In this document: in pieces, positions 60,975-64,000 of the stretch | Layout: each line of letters opens with the position of its first letter | Numbering within the stretch: the stretch's first letter is position 1 | DNA from: Pilaira anomala | Lineage: Eukaryota; Mucoromycota; Mucoromycetes; Mucorales; Mucoraceae | Direction of reading: 5' to 3' | DNA: 64,000 nt | Assembly (NCBI GenBank): GCA_025716855.1 | Contig: JAIXMQ010000011.1 | Span: 620,001-684,000 of the forward strand | Program-made: the position numbers and the translations under genes | The notes under the pieces: model-generated | The model's input: the letters and a program-made list of their open reading frames with translations, nothing else | The model's database searches: none | What the model was told of the DNA's origin: nothing

Positions 60975-63126
60975 AAACGCAAGGGACAAAACCCCTAAAT
61001 CAACAAAAAAAAAAAAAAAAAAAACCAACTACATTTTGGTGATTTTAGCAATTTTAAACCTACTTTCCTTTCCTTCGTTATCACCATTTACTATGAACTT
61101 TTATGACCTTTTTTATGCTTCTTTTAACTATGCTTTTTATTTTATTATCTTGTTTAATTATTTATTATATTATATATATATATATATATCTTTCTTTCTT
61201 TTGAAGCGTAGCTTAGTTCTACTGCAATAATTTTCCCTTTTTTTTTTTACGTATGTCCTTTTTTTCAGCCAGGTAGCTGACACATCCCCTTTTTATTTAT
61301 TTTTTCCTTTTGTCACCCATTATTTATATATATATATATATATTCCCATTAAACAAAAAGCAAGCCAAAAAAAAAAAAAAAAACTTAAAAAAGAAAAATT
61401 GTCATTTAATCACGGCCATTAATAAAAAAAAAAAAAACTCTTTTTTTCTGCAAAATAAAGGGGCCGAGAAGTCTAACAACAACTTTTGTGTGTGTGTGTG
61501 TGTGTATGTCAAATTTACTTTTTTCTAAATTTGGGATTTTTTTTTTTATCATATTGCCTGTAAGTATATTTGAAAGAATGTTGGTTCGATTTAAACATTT
61601 CAACATAATTCTTTCACGAAAAAAAAAAAAAAAAAAACTATTACACTTCTCTTTTCATCCTCTCCCGAAATATGCATTCGATTTTTTTTTTTTTTTTTTT
61701 TTTTTTTTACCGTTTAAAGTTATATATTCCCAAGTCGTACATTTTTGAACTTGGTGATACATTTTTCGAAAAAAAAAAATAGTGCATCATCTATAACCTT
61801 GCGTAAACCATGTTAAAATGGTCGGCCCGTGATATTTTTATTACTGGTAAAATGTCAAATATATTTTACTGTATCATAAAGAGAAGTTATCTTTTTTCAG
61901 CATTGAATCCAGAATTTCTTCAGATGTCGGTTTTTTAAACACTTTGCATGAAAGGTACACTCACACGATAAATAGTGTTGTGAAAACCTCATGCTGATTA
62001 TATTAATTAAAAAAAATGCCAAGAGTAGCCTTATTATTTATCTGAGTTTAACACGTCATTTCCTTTGTATTAGCCATACATATGGAATTAATTATTCACT
62101 TAATTGACAAATTTTGGAGATCGAAATATTACTCTAATAAGCCTGATCCAGTTATCATTTTGTACACTCTGTAGTTTAAACTAAATAAAGTCTATTCTTT
62201 TGTTCATGGTGATTTAATCACCCATCCAAAAATAAAAGAAAAAGAGGCATGGCATTTTTATATCGCGTGTATACTCTTACATATATTCAACCTATTTGAG
62301 CGTTAACAAAAAAAAAAAAAGCCATTTATCTAAGTCCTTTAAAAGAGACGATATATTTAAGCTTGTAGATTTTGCCAACTTAGAAAACATTTTGCCTATA
62401 TGGTTAATTTGAGACCTTAATATTTATTGTTGATACTCAAGTTAAAGTAATTTGCCTACATAAATTTAAGTAAATTATTCCCCAAAAGAGCTTTTCATTG
62501 ACATTTTTAATTAATCAAGCCAATATGTTATATCGAGGTATTATTGTTTAATATCATAGTATACTCTATCAATATGTGTATTGCACTTTATATGAGAGCT
62601 AATATTGAATGATTTAACGATATTTACAGGATCTTAACTTGGGGAAATGGGGGAGAGAGACATTTTTTGATTTCTAAATGAGGACGTTTGGGTAATATCT
62701 AGTAAACCACATGTACCAAATTGTTACTTTGACTTCTTTCATAATACGCCATCAAGATTTTAGTTGCGGCGGTAATAATTATATTTAGCTCAATTGTAAT
62801 TATTCTTCCTGTCAACTTCTTTTTTGCAAAAAGAAAATCGTAAATATAGAATTTCTAATCTGTGGAACGACAGCACTTTTTTTCAAGATTTGTCATGCAA
62901 AAGCAATCGGTATACAAAATGATGAATAAGAAAATTATAGTTAGTTTGATTGGCTCGTATTTTACCTGATATCTTAAAAAGTAAATTACTTGTTACGTGG
63001 ACTTTACGTTCTTTTACCTTTAGTATCCCCGCCATCCCCGATCGCCAAAGGAATAAATAAATAGCATTCTATTTTTTTCTTTTTTTTTTTTTTCTCTTAT
63101 CTATTAACAAAATATATTAAACCAAT
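60815..63126. other. Long intergenic region
   Basis: About 2.3 kb. Begins with A-rich runs (60940-61023), then (TA)n near 61170-61190 and 61325-61342, (GT)n at 61487-61506, and T run 61682-61708. No gene recognised. The last 300 bp likely hold the glutathione peroxidase promoter. Confidence 0.5.
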
Positions 63127-63881
63127 ATGACCAACTTATACGATTTTACTATCAAAGATATCAAGAACAAGGAATGGGATCTTTCTGAACTCAAGGGAAA
63201 GGTAAAGATACAATAAGACACGCTTTATTAATGCTCTTATGACTAATGATATTAAAAAAAAAAAAAAATAGGTTGTTCTCATTGTTAACGTTGCCTCCAA
63301 GTGTGGCTTCACCAAGCAATATGCTGGTTTGGAAGAACTTTACGAAAAGTACAAGGAAAAGGGTTTCGTTCTTATTGGTGCCCCCTGTAACCAATTTGGT
63401 GGTCAAGGTAAGAAAAAGTGTTTATGTAAAAAAAAAAGGGATCATTTTATTTAAAACGATAAAACAATAGAACCTGGTACTGAAGAAGAGATTGAAAACT
63501 TCTGTACATTAAAGTGGAGTGTTACTTTCCCCTTGACTTCCAAGCTGTAAGTATAAAAATAATCTGGAAAGAGAAAAAAAAAAAAAAGTTTAGTGTCTAA
63601 ACTGTGTGTGTGTGTGTACATTGTAGTGATGTGAATGGTGATAACGAAGCTCCTATCTACAAATGGTTAAAGGAATCTAAGCCTGGAATTCTCGGTTTAA
63701 AGCGTGTCAAGTGGAACTTTGAAGTAAGATCAATACATGAAAAAAAACAACAAAAGACTAAATTCTCTTGTTTTTTTAATTATAGAAATTCTTGATTGAT
63801 CGTGAAGGTAATGTCGTCAACCGTTACGCTTCTACCACTGAACCCAAGACCATTGCTGCCGATGTTGAAAAGCTTTTGTAA
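63127..63881 (+). CDS. GPX: Thiol (glutathione/thioredoxin) peroxidase, Hyr1/GPX-like
   Basis: Five exons: 63127-63201, 63272-63407, 63471-63546, 63627-63723, 63786-63881; 159 residues. Peroxidatic cysteine Cys36 in [12 protein letters not shown] replaces the selenocysteine of animal enzymes. The partner Gln is in CNQFGGQEPG (about Q70), the Trp/Asn pair in [14 protein letters not shown], and a second cysteine at about Cys82 in [15 protein letters not shown] is the resolving Cys of thioredoxin-linked fungal Gpx. It reduces hydroperoxides and can sense oxidants, like yeast Hyr1/Gpx3. No signal peptide. A (GT)n tract lies inside intron 3. Confidence 0.95.
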
Positions 63882-64000
63882 ATTTTTTTAAAAAAAAATA
63901 CATAATATAACCATGATTTTTTATTATTTAATAAATATTAAAAATGTAACACATAATTACACTTCATAAGATAAAAGTAGTAATTGGTATGACTTTAAAA
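63882..64000. other. 3' flank of GPX
   Basis: AT-rich with AATAAATATTAAA at about 63930, a candidate polyadenylation context. Nothing else seen before the window ends. Confidence 0.5.

Overview
This window is nuclear DNA from a filamentous fungus, most likely an early-diverging one (Mucoromycota, probably Mucorales). It is very AT-rich and full of homopolymer A/T runs. Its compact genes are split by short introns (about 50-80 nt, mostly gt...ag with poly-pyrimidine or poly-A flanks). It encodes an Integrator INTS11 nuclease and a cold-shock-domain protein, which fits this placement better than yeasts. No bacterial, organellar or viral block is seen. All gene models were spliced by eye from reading frame and family similarity; exon sums were checked to be divisible by three.

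Layout. 1-34 kb is gene-rich: vacuolar amino-acid transporter (-), a dead Fanzor-like remnant (+), PP2A scaffold subunit (+), WD40 protein (+), HAD phosphatase with a frameshift (-), G-patch protein (-), class I alpha-mannosidase (+), CAND1 (-), INTS11 (+), PH-domain protein (+), cold-shock protein (+), an orphan (-), TIM23 (+), DHHC palmitoyltransferase (-), and a Cdc50/Lem3 flippase subunit (+). 34-47 kb is gene-poor and repeat-rich. It holds a Tc1/mariner copy with about 272-bp inverted repeats and a wrecked transposase, a 1-kb element with minisatellite arms, very long poly-T tracts, and a 2.5-kb array of nested large palindromes. 47-64 kb returns to genes: SLC35-type sugar-phosphate transporter (-), a 172-bp TA-flanked MITE, Vps27/ESCRT-0 (+), an MCT-like transporter (+), a possible retroelement tail (-), a PEX39-like KPWE protein (+), a small membrane protein (-), a Myb/SANT protein (+) and a glutathione peroxidase (+).

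The genes are ordinary housekeeping genes: protein degradation and neddylation, N-glycan trimming, endosomal sorting, membrane transport, mitochondrial and peroxisomal import, RNA 3'-end processing. They form no operon or cluster. Divergent pairs with about 200-bp spacers (G-patch/mannosidase, CAND1/INTS11) may share promoters. The most unusual observations are a probable 2-nt microexon in the MCT-like gene, a 9-nt microexon in the cold-shock gene, two candidate GC-AG introns, the Fanzor relic, and the palindrome array.
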